Shown here: positions 12,772-23,755 of the stretch, piece by piece
Numbering within the stretch: position 1 is the first letter of the stretch
Layout: every line of letters begins with the position of its first letter
Assembly: GCA_933228895.1 (NCBI GenBank)
Contig: OW121854.1
Span: forward strand, 50,634,609 to 50,698,608
Length of the DNA stretch: 64,000 nucleotides
Source of the DNA: Platycnemis pennipes
Lineage: Eukaryota; Arthropoda; Insecta; Odonata; Platycnemididae
Direction of reading: 5' to 3'
The notes under the pieces: model-generated
The model's input: the letters and a program-made list of their open reading frames with translations, nothing else
Told to the model about the DNA's origin: nothing
Database searches by the model: none
Translations under genes and position numbers: made by a program

Positions 12772-12900
12772 CTCCCAGTTTCCCTTTGCCGAATTTTCAT
12801 TTCGCTTCAGCTGGTGCCACCCCAACCTCATAGTACAGCTCCTCTCTCTCTTGCTCCTTAACGTAGTTGCGGGTCGCTCTGCCTACCCACACATCCAAAG
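12772..12900. repeat. diverged direct repeat, copy 2
   Basis: The partner of 11920-12043 in the same orientation, with all the shared blocks in order. It is followed by AT-rich sequence and the (CT)n run at 12926-12940. Copy 1 is also followed, less closely, by a pyrimidine-rich stretch, so the homology may extend slightly further. Confidence 0.55.
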
Positions 12901-12925
12901 TATTAATATTTTTATTTTTTGACAG

Positions 12926-12940
12926 TCTCTCTCTCTCTCT
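12926..12940. repeat. (CT)n microsatellite
   Basis: A short uninterrupted TC run on the plus strand, directly after the second copy of the 12.8-kb repeat. Confidence 0.75.
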
Positions 12941-15900
12941 AGGGTAACCGATGAAGTCTATTAAAGTTATTATTCTCTTTTATCTAGTCAGGCCAAGTTG
13001 TTTAGCAAGAAATTTGTATCTAGTAGTCATTCGACCTACTTAGACAAATACAGATTAGAAAATATTGATACATTTATTATTTTGTTGGTCTTAGAATTCG
13101 CAATCTTTGAATTGATTTACTGTTTCTCATAGTACTCATTCGTTCTCTATTGTTTTTACTTAATGAGGAGAAATAATTACTTTCTACTTCTACATTTTGT
13201 CACTTTTATTAACTTGTGGTGTCGGAAGTAAAATGCCAAGGAGTATTATCATAGTCGCAATTATTCGTTTGTGATTGATAAAGTTGATTCAGTCCATAGG
13301 CCGTAGCTAATTCTATTTTTGCCGTTTGATGAGAAAACAAATGGAATGCTAAACCATTACCCTCTCTTTGAGTACTCCGTTATTATTGTTCTTTCATATC
13401 CATGCTGCTCTTTTTATTGTGTATTCCTTAACCATGTCTTTCCTGATATTCTCTGATTCTATTACTGTCTCATGCATAGTCGTTGTAGTGGTTAATGGAG
13501 AGGGCCAGACGATGCAGGTTGCTCATGTTCAGTGATATTTATTATTAATGAAAGTTCGGGCACAGTTAATTTCACTCCGCCATAAATAGAAGAGGAATAT
13601 TCGTGATAGCCTGTTATTCACAAAACTAAGCGAATAATTTAAGGTTTTAATCACTGAACATTTTTAAGTTGAGGATTGTGCTATTCGTGAATTTCCATTA
13701 GTTAATGCCAAAAGTCAATCTATCCATAGATTTACATTCTTCTACTATTATTTCCGCTTTAGTTTGTTGCAATGATAGTCCTTATTTTCAGTCGTGTGTT
13801 AATCCCTTTCTGTGTGGGAATTTTGCATAGTTCCCTGTATTAGCTTACAGCCAAGTGTGTAAGCTCGCATTTTTGTCGCGAGTAAATGACTTCAGCTAGG
13901 CGTACACTCGTCGCAGTCTCTTAATTTGCAGCCATGAATGTGAAATGTTTTTCCATCATTCGTTTCATCATCCTGGCCTTCAATTTGGACTTCAATTTTC
14001 CACTTAAACTTAGTTCCCTGGCTATTTCAGTCGTAATTTCTAGTGTGAGTGAGAAGTTCCCGACAAGTTCCTCCTTGGCATCTCTCTCATGCCCCCCCCC
14101 ACCTCCCACGCTGCTGAAAGTCTGTTTAAATCAACTCGTTTTGATGACTCTGATCGAGTTAATGCGGACCCGCTCAATTTTTTTCCCTCGATTCATGGAT
14201 GGTCGGCCTTAATTTTGCAGTCGCTGGGATAAGGCAGTCACGAGTCATTTAGTTTTTGAGAGCGTGGGGTAGTACCTGGAATGCCGCAACCCCTACCCCA
14301 GTCTCCGTTCCCGCTCATTAAGAGTAATTCAATTCTTCATTCTTTCCGCGTTCCCTTCCCTTCCATTCCATATAATCACCTCCTTCTATCCGCCCCCTTC
14401 CTTTTCCCTTGACCAAGTCGCTTTCTATACCGGAATCCCCTTCACCGTTGCCTCTCAACTCTTCGATAAACATGGTGCGCCCCTTCCAATCTTCTTTCTT
14501 CATCTTCCGTCTCTCATCACTCAGTCTTTGCCCTCCCTTTACCTTCCGATTTCATTCTGCGTCCTCAAAAGTCTATTTCCGTTATCCTGGCTGCTCGCCC
14601 TGTACAAGAACCGCTCACTCGGTACACTCTCTAGCGGGTCTTCATTTTGAGCTAAACGAAACACTCACTGCATCATTCTTGCCAATAATGATATTCTTAA
14701 TGGGCACTTTTTTCGGTCTCGTGTGTATATGTCTTTCTGGTGTGTTTATTTCACATTAAATGTTTTCGATGTTCTATTCTTTACTATCTTAGGCTTACCA
14801 AAAAATTACATTTCATGCAACTTTTGTGTTCAAACTGTTATTGATTTATCTTATAGTACATACTTGAGGAAAATAACTGTCTCAAAATCCGTTTCCGTAG
14901 GAGTAGTGCTATAAACTTAACTGGCGTTTAAAGAGATAATGTAACTGACGAAAATGGAGGAATTGGATTAAGCTATCATTTTTAGTCGTCGGATTAATTG
15001 AAAAAATATATTTTATAGTTTGCTGCTGCTAGGGCTATGTTACTTGCTACTAGATGAGCAGTGCACTTAAAGTTCATGCGGTACCAATTCCAAAGTTTGC
15101 TATCTCAAGTACTTTAAAGAGAACAGAACACATTTTTACCGAAGTCCGTCCCTACCGTCACATGTTTGGTATTATAATCCAAATGTTAGCAGCTCATTGC
15201 GTGCAAGCGTTTTCTCGCGAGTAAATGTTGGCTGGACGATTTTGTATGGGTTTCACAGAGTGATATATTGAGGCCGAAATTGGCGAGGTGGTCGGCGTAA
15301 AAATGCGTTCATACTGGATCAATTTGGAAAGAAAATATGCCATTTTTAATGACTTAAAAGGATTTACATTAATTGGTGCCGTGAGGAGATTCTATTTGCG
15401 TCAATAATGGTGTTATTGAGTTAAAAACTTTTTGCGTCTGGAAGCAGCCATATCTTTTCCGTTTTGCTGGATTGGAGCTGAGTGAACGATCCGAGTCTTA
15501 AGCTTGAAAGTTTAGTTTGTAACCATTACCTATTGCCATTATTAATCGAAAGAGAAAAAATGACAGTTCAAAAAATAGCTTGCGTTGTTGGGATGTTTTC
15601 ATTAGGGATTTCTCGCCTCCATTTTCAAAGGATAATGTCCATGTGTATCAGTAGCATAGTATTTACCTATATGTACCGAGAAATGATGATGCACTCATCT
15701 ATTATGTGCTCCCGAGAAACTGTCATTCCTGTAGTCTGCATTTTGCTACCGATTTTTTAAAACATTTTTGTATCTTGTTCTACTTAGATTTACATCGTAT
15801 TTTCGTTAAATATCCAAACGTACTGGAAGGTATGGTACATCCATATGCAAATAGAAATGCATATTAGCGAAAAACTTGCACTTCTAGTGACAACGCGGTA

Positions 15901-18056
15901 AATATCAGTTCTGACTCTTTTTACCCTTATCTTTCTACCTGTTGGTTTTTTTACTCCGCGCCCTCACATTTATAGCCGTACAGAATGTAGAACCTATGTA
16001 TTTTTTCTTAATATTTTACCTTTACACCCAAAGATCAATTTATCTTTGAAATTCTTTTGTCGCTCCTTTGTGTAGTTACGTTCGCTCCTAAGATGGTTTG
16101 TCGTTGGCGAAATTGTTGTATATTCATTGCTTATCTCTGTCTGGCAACGTACGGGTGCATACTTCAGTCGTATGCTCGCGGAAAACGTTTCAAATCGTTG
16201 GATGAACTTCTCTGTCTAGATTCCGGTCCAGCAAGATTCTTCAACCATGTTTTGAGGGCAACAACTAGCGTCTGACTTAAAATTATAAATATAGAGGCTG
16301 CGGGCGGTACTGTCCTCGCTGTTGCGGGGTAACCAAAGGACAGCCAGCCAAACAACTGAGTTGATAAATGACCCTTGCTGGAACGCTTCTGCCTAAATCA
16401 TGGCGGTCTAGTCACTTGTGCGCCTGGCCTCGTTTCTTTTATGCACCCTCCACCGTGTCATGTGTGCAGAACTCCCTTCCCTGTGCTCCCTCCCTCTCGT
16501 CCTCTGATTCTCTTGCACCTTCACCTCTTGCTGCTCCGCCGCTGTTTCACTCTTACCGCAACCCTTCCTCTCTCAAATTTCACTCTCCGTCGTTTCCTTG
16601 CCTCATCCAACATTTACGCCACTTTCCTTCTCACCCTTACTCGCCGTGGGGAGGCGTAGCGGGCACCAATTTTCTTTCTGTCACACGCTTCCACGTCCCG
16701 TTTCATCTCTCGCCGCAGCGTATTTCTTTTGTCTTCCCCGCTTTTCCCAAACTACGAACAACCCCTCACTCCTTCCGTGCGCGTCAGCTCATTTTCGGCA
16801 TCCCCCCCCCTTTCGCTTCTTTCGCAACCTCTCTTCCTCTCCTCCGAAAACCCATTAGCTCCTCCTCTCATTCCCTCCTTGATTTGTTCATTTCACGCCT
16901 CGTGCCTTACCGCATATCCTCCGAATCGCATGTTTCTCTTTTCACAAACTTATCTTGTGATCCCTGTCTTTTCTGTCGCCATGCTCTCTGCCTTGAAGTA
17001 TTCTTTGTTGAATTCGGAAAAGGGTATTGATTTTTAACCACCACTGCATATTTTCCGTAGGTTCTTTCTCTGGGTTCTTCATCACCACTCATCGCCCTTT
17101 GATTGGCTTTACATGGCTTCCAACTTAACCTTCCTAACAACAACCCTTTTCATCTTCATAAAATTCTTCCATTTTACGGGAGTAAAAAGATAAAACCCAC
17201 CATAAGTTGTTTTTGCCCCCTCCGTTATGGATATATTCGTCCTAGTGAAGACTGGGTGAGTTCTGTTTGTGTCCTCTGTTACATCGTTCACTACTTGCTC
17301 TTCATCTCTCTTAGCTTTATACGGTAAGGCTCGTCTTCTTTTTAAAATATTTAATTTTCACCCAATCTTTTTATGAATGTTTTTTTAATACTGTCTTTCC
17401 CCCGTAATATCCTATTTAAAAGTGGTTCAATCCATTGTCCTGCCCATGATTGCATTAATTTTACGGGTTGTTGTGTAAGTAGTTTTTCTTGATCTGTGGG
17501 TGTTGGGGAGAATGAAAATCGATCAAAGGGGCAATCACTCGAGCCTCAGCTGATTGAGCTCAATATGACACGAAATCTTACGTAAGTGGGTCAGAGAGTA
17601 GATAGCGTTGCCCGAGTGCACCGGAGTTCAGATGAAGAACACGCTCCAAAACTCGTTTAATTTGGTGTGGGTTGTGGTAATTTAATTCGCGGTTTTCATG
17701 ATAATGGAGTCGACGTAAAGCTTGTATTAATTTTTCCTCCGCTTTATACTACGATAGAATTATTTTAATCCTGAATCCAGGGCTATTAAATGCAATTATA
17801 ATTGATTTGATTTATACGGAGTAATTGAATCTAAATGAATGAACGAAATGGCAATCCTAATCGCACGTTATGTTGAAGAAGCCATTGCAAAATTAAGTTT
17901 TCGAAAGCGTAATTTTTACTCTATTCCACGCCTGTTATTCGTTGGCAAAATTCAATGGTACGATCATGCAATATTTTTACCATAATGTATTTATGTTTTT
18001 ACGGTTGACATTCGTTGCTGCTGTTGATGATGGTGTGCCATTTCATGTCATTTGTT

Positions 18057-18096
18057 CATGCTACAATGGATATGAACATGCTACAATGGCTATGCT
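18057..18096. repeat. two-unit tandem duplication, period 20
   Basis: CATGCTACAATGG begins at 18057 and again at 18077, with ATATGAA and CTATGCT-like sequence between and after. Two near-identical 20-base units, probably replication slippage. Confidence 0.7.
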
Positions 18097-18556
18097 TTGC
18101 GTTTACTGCGTACGTAGGCGCAGAACCCCTTCTTTTGACTGGAATTGCTTTCTACGTACCATTCGCGTGGTACGAGAAAAATTACAAGCGCTAGGTATGT
18201 AACCTTTACGAAAGAGATGCATGGTTCGTACTGTACAGGAATAAACATTCATATTAATTTGAATTTATTTTGGCTTGTGGCCATTCCCTTTCCTACGCTA
18301 ATTCCGTATGGTGACTTTGCCGCTGTGTAGGGATTCGTGAATGGATTTTAATACTATGAATGCTAACGCTGACGCTAGTTTAATGTAACGGAGGTTCGTT
18401 TGGTTGTGCATGATGAAACTTTGCTTGCCTTTTACAAGGGAGCTATTGTTGCTTGCTTGTTTTGTAGTATTCCCATCTATATTTTTTAGGAGTGAAGGCG
18501 GGATGTACTCCCAGGTCAGCCCCCTGAAGCTTAATGCTATCGCCTTATAGCGAAAG

Positions 18557-18620
18557 CGTACCATTCGTGTACGGTTTCAGTGTTTCGCCACCAGTTGTCG
18601 CTACTGCCTAGCGATGCTAG
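18557..18620. repeat. left terminal inverted repeat of the P-like element
   Basis: It starts CGTACCATTCGTGTACGG and ends with the palindrome CTAGCGATGCTAG. It matches the reverse complement of 22005-22068 in order: CGTACC, GTGTACGGTTTC, CGCC, AGTTGTCGCTA, CTAGCGATGCTAG. The outermost 17 bases form a small hairpin, CGTAC-N7-GTACG, and the same is true at the other end. Confidence 0.75.
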
Positions 18621-19107
18621 AATTTTTTCTGGATGCATTTGTTGCATGTGAAAACATCGGTTAGTAATGAATTGTTTAATTATTTAGTGGCCAGTTAGCG
18701 TAATTTAGTTTGTGTCTATTTCAGCAAGAAAACATTTCCAACTCTTGCGCTATTGTCACTGTGAGTTCTTTGTCAAAGAAAACTAGGACAATGCCTAAAG
18801 AAGTGTGGTGTACCGTTGTCACATTCATCCTCAGCCTCGTTATATTAAGAATTAAAACCATATTTTTTCGTGGCATTTCACGTATATATAACCATAAATA
18901 ACGATTCATCATATTTCTATTATAATGTAACTGATCTATATTGCGACACGCAAAGGTTTCATGATAAAAATATAAAAAACTGTAGTTAGTACAAAGCCCA
19001 TATTTGTACGAAACTTTGCCCGTGCTGTGCACCATACTCAAAAATGATTTGCTTCGTAATATATGCACTGTTTTCACAGTTACAACAGTTTGAATAAAAT
19101 ATGTTAA

Positions 19108-19170
19108 AATGTCGGAATTTGGACCCCATGGCCCGAATTCCGTCACAGATATGCTTCTAATTCCGACATT
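19108..19170. repeat. palindromic hairpin with ATGTCGGAATT arms
   Basis: AATGTCGGAATT (19108-19119) and AATTCCGACATT (19159-19170) are exact 12-base inverted copies around a 39-base loop. Another ATTCCGACA palindrome is at 20095-20114 and related words lie at 20,444-20,470. These bracket the pogo/Tigger-like remnant and may be its terminal or subterminal repeats. Confidence 0.6.
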
Positions 19171-19262
19171 GTGTGGTTCGTAAGTTTAAGAGCTAAAAAG
19201 CAAAAAATGAGTAGGAAACTGTTATGAAATAAGTTTTATCTACGCAAAAGAAAGCAATAATT

Positions 19263-19845
19263 TCATAATAAAGCGTTCGTGACAATACTTGTAGTCATAG
19301 CATTAAGGACAGAAGAAAATTCTACGAAATTTAGCATCTGCACATTCCTCATGGAAATACTGTTTGCAAACGCTGCACAGACTAATATCGGCACCCTGTC
19401 CTCTCTGAAAATGGTGAAATACCGGTGCTCTTTTTTATTGGAAGGCATTTCACTAGCACCCGGCTTGCCTGCGTCTCCAGTTCAGGATTTATTTTTTCCG
19501 GAATGCTTTTTCATTAATGTTGTAATTATTTCTTGGCATTTGCATAACATAGTGTTCAATCACGATACTTTTTAGCTTTTCAAAGTAATATGTCACGAGC
19601 ATGCGTTTTAATTTCATGGCTCTACCTTGGTTCATTCTCTGAGCCCTTCTCTTTGATACATCCATGCGTCTATTCAAAAATAGCCTCATCAACTTTCTAC
19701 CAGCTAATCCTGCGTTTTCATCGAAATTATGTGTGATTCCTTTGATTTCACAGTAGGCATAGACCCTTCTCCTCAGTCGACCAGTTACCGGCATCCCTAC
19801 CTCTCCCAAAAAAAATTCGTCGGCATAATTCCTTCTCTTGATCAC
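19263..19845 (-). pseudogene. pogo/Tigger-like (CENP-B-type) transposase fragment
   Basis: Read on the minus strand from 19845, the frame carries a segment like the second DNA-binding helix-turn-helix of Tigger/pogo/jerky transposases: RRRVYAY, then NFDENAGLAGRKL, FLNRR, then RRAQRMNQGRA and YYFEKL. In this family the pattern is GLTRRxVxxxAY, AGKxWxxxFLxRxxxLSxRxxxxxxxxRAxxxNxxxVxxFFxxL. After a frameshift near 19,540 comes a segment like the start of the DDE domain (QEIITT for DETGITT, then a KKHSGK stretch). From 19448 follows REDRVPILVCAA, like the VTxVCA strand of the core. The first catalytic Asp region is degraded (QE for DE), and the frame has a shift and at least one stop. It lies antisense inside the P-like element. 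Family membership is fairly clear; function is lost. Confidence 0.55.
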
Positions 19846-20094
19846 AAAACAAAAGAGCAGACGACCAATATTTTTTTAATCATATTATTTTCTGAATTAA
19901 GAAAATTCGCGCATAACTTACAACAGCTATTTCAATGAATTTTCATTCTTCTCATTAAATCTTTTATGTAAGGAAACAGCTAATCATAGAGTTCTGAAAA
20001 ACCACAATAGCTGTTTACAAAAGTAGCACATAATTCAACGATCTCCGGTACTGTTATGTGCGAGTTAAACGAAAATTAAGAGCCGCTAGTCCTT

Positions 20095-20114
20095 ATTCCG
20101 ACACCTGTCGGAAT
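20095..20114. repeat. ATTCCGACA palindrome
   Basis: ATTCCGACA-CC-TGTCGGAAT is a perfect 9-base inverted repeat with a 2-base centre. It shares its arm with the hairpin at 19108-19170 and lies on the opposite side of the pogo/Tigger-like fragment. Confidence 0.65.
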
Positions 20115-20373
20115 TAGGGAATCCACGATCTTTCTAACTCATTCTTGAAATTCTCACTGTGTATCCATTATTTCTCCTAACTATGCATGCTGCACTAAAC
20201 AGCAACAATAGACTGCTAAGCGATATAAAATATATATCACTTTCTAAAAATGAAAAACAGAAAATTGGTTAAAATGACACCTCAAGACGCACGCCTTTCG
20301 CACTAGAACACAAAATGTGCACTAATACAACCAGCGCCACACCTAGGACAAGGTAACTTTTTGTTTCTCCTCG

Positions 20374-20916
20374 TTGATAGACGCCAGTCCCATATTTAAT
20401 GACAACTGTCCACCAATTTCAGTACTTTTAGCAATGCACCCGGGTGTCCGAATTATTCCCGTGTCGGAATATGGCGTAGGTACCTTATATCATCCAGATA
20501 TCCACCCATATTTTGTGGTTGGATTTCTCTGTAGGAAATTCAGAAAATTTGTACACTGCATTGATTGTTCCAGTTCTTTGATTACATAAAAATCTAAAAG
20601 TGACGTCAATATGCTAGCATTGTTGAATTCTAGGAGTTCTATTATAAAGCATATTAATAACCTTTACATTATGCTGATGCAAGTGGAGCATATCCTTATT
20701 AGCAATATAATGTTTCCAGATTGCTATTCCAGAACATTAGAATTATGTTTGGACAATATGCGTTTTGCATTTCCCTTTGAAACACATGGGACTGATATCA
20801 TAACACATATTTTACATTATTTCATTTTAATGAGACTTAGGCAACAGTATAAAAGAATAAATGCCGACTTAATTTTTAAAAAATCAGTCTACCGAAAAAT
20901 CCTTTCATTTTCATAA
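20374..20916 (+). pseudogene. P-element/THAP9-like transposase, C-terminal fragment
   Basis: Recognisable homology starts near 20,497. It contains YFVVGFLCRKFRKF followed by CIDC, corresponding to the YIAGYVxRKLxxxxxCxxC motif that marks the C-terminal part of P-type transposases. After one in-frame stop (20587-20589) the same frame resumes with LLNSRSSI, matching the LKNRGGL-like motif. It ends with the conserved tail pattern THGTDIITHILHYFILMRLRQQYKRIN, here given in pieces: DIITHI, then the YxxxRLRxxxKxxN-type helix. It then stops at 20916. The residues upstream of about 20,480 do not match, which fits disruption by the neighbouring ATTCCGACA-flanked insertion. It is a truncated, stop-containing copy. 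The order of three separate motifs in one frame makes the family call more secure than any single motif would. Confidence 0.6.
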
Positions 20917-22004
20917 AACATGATGCAATTTAAAATTTTGATTTGCATTTTAAATTCAATGTGTTTAAAAATGTTTTCTTTGACAATAAAATAAAATCAG
21001 TATCTTCTCCAAATCATGGATTTCCTTGTCTCATCTTATCTCTCTGTATCACGTAGGAATTTTCTGAATATGTTGAGTGAGCATGAAATGGTAAAAATGC
21101 ACGTTATAAGCATAATGAGTTAATTATTTTACGCATTGTTAATAATTCGTGTATTAACTGCATTATTAATAATTGCTTCTGAATGTATATAATATTGCCA
21201 CAACGCTTGAATAGTTTTCGAATGTAGTTAAAGTGCTGTGAAGGTAAAGCGGAAATATGCCTCAAAGTATGAGGTTCTTAAAGTAATAAAAGGATACTCT
21301 TTATCAAAGTAAATTTATAACACTATCACGCATGTTGAAGACGAAACTCAAGCTTATGTTTTTATTAGGTACTACACTTATAATTGGAGTTAAAAGGGTT
21401 TAAATTAAATTGCAATTAGCGCGTGTCGACTTTTCCTTAAAGGTTCGAATTTAAATAATTGAAATTTACTGGTTAATAATGCTTATTTTACTTGAATATT
21501 CTGAAGATGTGATATTAAATATAAATACTAAAATGTCCTTCCGTTGGTATTATCTCCTGTTAACAACACTTTGCCTCTCTGTTAAACTTACTTTGATTTT
21601 TAAGGATTCCGCAAACTCCTATGCACCTATAAATGTCACAAAAAATTGGCGCGCCTCCTATGACCTAATCATACTTAACAATATGAAACTTAGAGAGAAT
21701 AAGAAACAAACTTAGCAATGTTCAAACGCTTCTCTGCATTATGACGAAAGAAGCTGAGATAATTTCAAATCCACCATAATGTTTTGTTCCAAAAATGCAA
21801 ATATAGATGCGAGATTTGTGCACTTGTCACCACATCACTTCCACCCACTTGCAACGTAAAATTAATTTTTTTATCGGTGGATAGAAATTGAAAAATTAAT
21901 ACGAGTAGATAAGGTGTACTTTGCTTGGGTTTCAAAAATTTGGGAACCATATTTTCATTCCTGCAACTCTTTAAATTAGATTATTTCAGTGCAACGCTCA
22001 GAAG

Positions 22005-22068
22005 CTAGCATCGCTAGATGCTAGCGACAACTTGCGGCGGAAGAAGGAAACCGTACACTAAGGGTACG
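22005..22068. repeat. right terminal inverted repeat of the P-like element
   Basis: The inverted partner of 18557-18620. It starts with CTAGCATCGCTAG and ends CCGTACACTAAGGGTACG. The outer 17 bases again form CGTAC-N7-GTACG. The spacer bases differ from those on the left, so the hairpin arms look conserved while the loop does not. Confidence 0.75.
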
Positions 22069-23755
22069 AATTTCTTTGTTGACATTCCTATCCTATATAT
22101 TAATCCGTGTCCCAGGTACAGTGAAGCCAAAATTTCGGCTCGGTTTGTGTGTACAGGAATTACATGAGACGTAGTCTACATCTTTTGTATCGTATCTGCT
22201 TCCCTAATGCACAGTAGTATGCTTATGTAACCTTTACTAACTAAAAGCTAACCTAGCTACTACCTAGAAACCTAGCTAAAACTTAATAGTATAGAATTGA
22301 ATTTTATTTTCTATTTTTTGTTCATTTTTCATTTTCTGTTTTGTATAGGATATTAAATTACAAGCTTATTGAGTTGCATCTAAATATGAATAATGGTTTA
22401 TTTCTATTCCTTCGGGCGTAGCTCTGTGTAAGTGCATAGTATTAATGAAACTAGTACTCTTCTGCGCATATTTTCAATAAAACCCAAGCAAGGTACTACG
22501 CTTTAGCGTCAATATCGGGGGTTACCTACTTCCTAGGGTTGAAGAGTATGTACTATGTATGTGTGTGCAACTATGTATCATTTGATTATTAGTTTTCTGC
22601 CCATGAGTTACAGTCGGAAGTAGTACAGTTCAATCCAGTGTGCGTTTTACAAATTTATCGTGTGATGTTTTTCATTTCAGGCGTCACATCTTTATCCTTG
22701 TCCTACCATTTGGTCCCTACAGATTTTGAAGTGTTTTGACATAACGATCCAATGCGGTGTGGCTGGTTATCAATCGGAATTATTTTTGAGCCCTGAGTAA
22801 ATCCGTTGGGGAAACTCGGCCCTCGGCTCTCTCCCGGCCGCCCCCCACCTTTGCCCTCAATGTTCCTCGTTTTTTTATCGTCTTCCATCCTCCCTTCCCC
22901 CGCCTAATCCGACCGTACCTCCTCGTTATATCATCCTCGTCCCCCTCGTGCTTGCGGCCCTTTTTCTCCACTCTAAATATGCCTGGGGCGGTCTCCCCCG
23001 TGCCTTATCCTTCCCCATCCCCCACTGCTGATGTTCTTCTTTCTCTGGCGACCCACCTCCTTGTAGTTCAACCCCAGCTCTGTACCCCGTTTTTTTTCCT
23101 TCTAGACACGCCCCTCTCCTTTCTGCGAGTCCCCTCAGCGGGTCGCGGCGAGCGTGGTGTGACGAGGCCATTAATTTTGGAGTGCGTCCACCCGCGTGCC
23201 TCTCTCTCTCTCTCTGGTTCTCTCTCCTTATGCGTGCCTGCGTCTCTCACACGTTGCTGAGGTACTGCCCCCGACCGTTCCTCGTCCCTCCCTCCGCCAC
23301 TCCTCTCTCGTCTCCTCCTCCACCGGGAACGTTTCGCGGCACTTATCCTATTCATCTCCTGGCCTTCGACGGGTGGCCCCTCTCTATCCTTCCCTCCTTT
23401 CCCTCTCTCTTTATCTACCTGCTTGACACTTCCCCAGTTTCGTAATCTCCTTTCCTGGGGGCTTGGCGCGCATGCCAGCTCGTGTGGTTGCTGGGAAATT
23501 TAATCATTCTCCCTCCCTTCTCCTTCGCATCTCGTGTGTCCTTTCAGTCTTCCGCCGTGAAATTTTTGTGGGTATAAATGTGGGAGGCATATTTTTTTAT
23601 ATTTGATTTCTTTAATCGGCATAAAAAGCCATTTTGCATAATTTGGATTAACGACTGCCGCGATAAATTTGCATTTTTAAAACTCCCACTCATTTTATTC
23701 CTGGTGTTAACTTAAAGCGTCTATATTATGACGTTAACCAAGGCAGTATATACCT
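22069..23755. other. noncoding stretch with a GC/pyrimidine-rich island
   Basis: No recognised gene. From about 22,800 to 23,530 the plus strand becomes C- and T-rich with many CpGs. It contains a (CT)n run at 23201-23215 and several overlapping open frames on both strands, which is typical of low-complexity composition. Outside the island the DNA is AT-rich and unremarkable. Confidence 0.55.
23201..23215. repeat. (CT)n microsatellite
   Basis: A short perfect TC run inside the GC-rich island at 22.8-23.5 kb. Confidence 0.75.

Larger units (their letters stand above)
12901..18556. other. noncoding stretch with two pyrimidine-rich islands
   Basis: No recognised gene. Pyrimidine-rich islands lie at about 14,080-14,560 and 16,400-17,040 on the plus strand. 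The longest open frame here (16368-17030, 220 codons, rich in Ser, Pro, Leu and Phe) sits entirely in the second island. Two further overlapping frames are also open there, so it reads as low-complexity CT-rich DNA and not as a protein. A 20-base period duplication is at 18057-18096. Confidence 0.6.
18557..22068 (+). mobile_element. P/THAP-type DNA transposon, degenerate, about 3.5 kb
   Basis: The ends are inverted repeats of about 64 bases (18557-18620 and 22005-22068). Inside, on the plus strand at 20.5-20.9 kb, lies a frame that I recognise as the C-terminal part of a P-element/THAP9-like transposase. Order and content match a P-type element whose transposase runs left to right. The N-terminal THAP zinc finger and the catalytic core are not recognisable. 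The middle is occupied by a minus-strand pogo/Tigger-like fragment, which suggests a nested insertion. No convincing 8-bp target duplication is visible at the edges: the flanks are agcgaaag on the left and aatttctt on the right. The exact boundaries, or the completeness of the copy, are therefore uncertain. The element is clearly inactive. Confidence 0.6.

Noticed and set aside
16368..17030. 220-codon open frame, one of the longest in the window
   Set aside because: It lies in a CT-rich tract where other frames on the same strand are also open. The translation is Ser/Pro/Leu/Phe-rich with no domain, so composition explains it.
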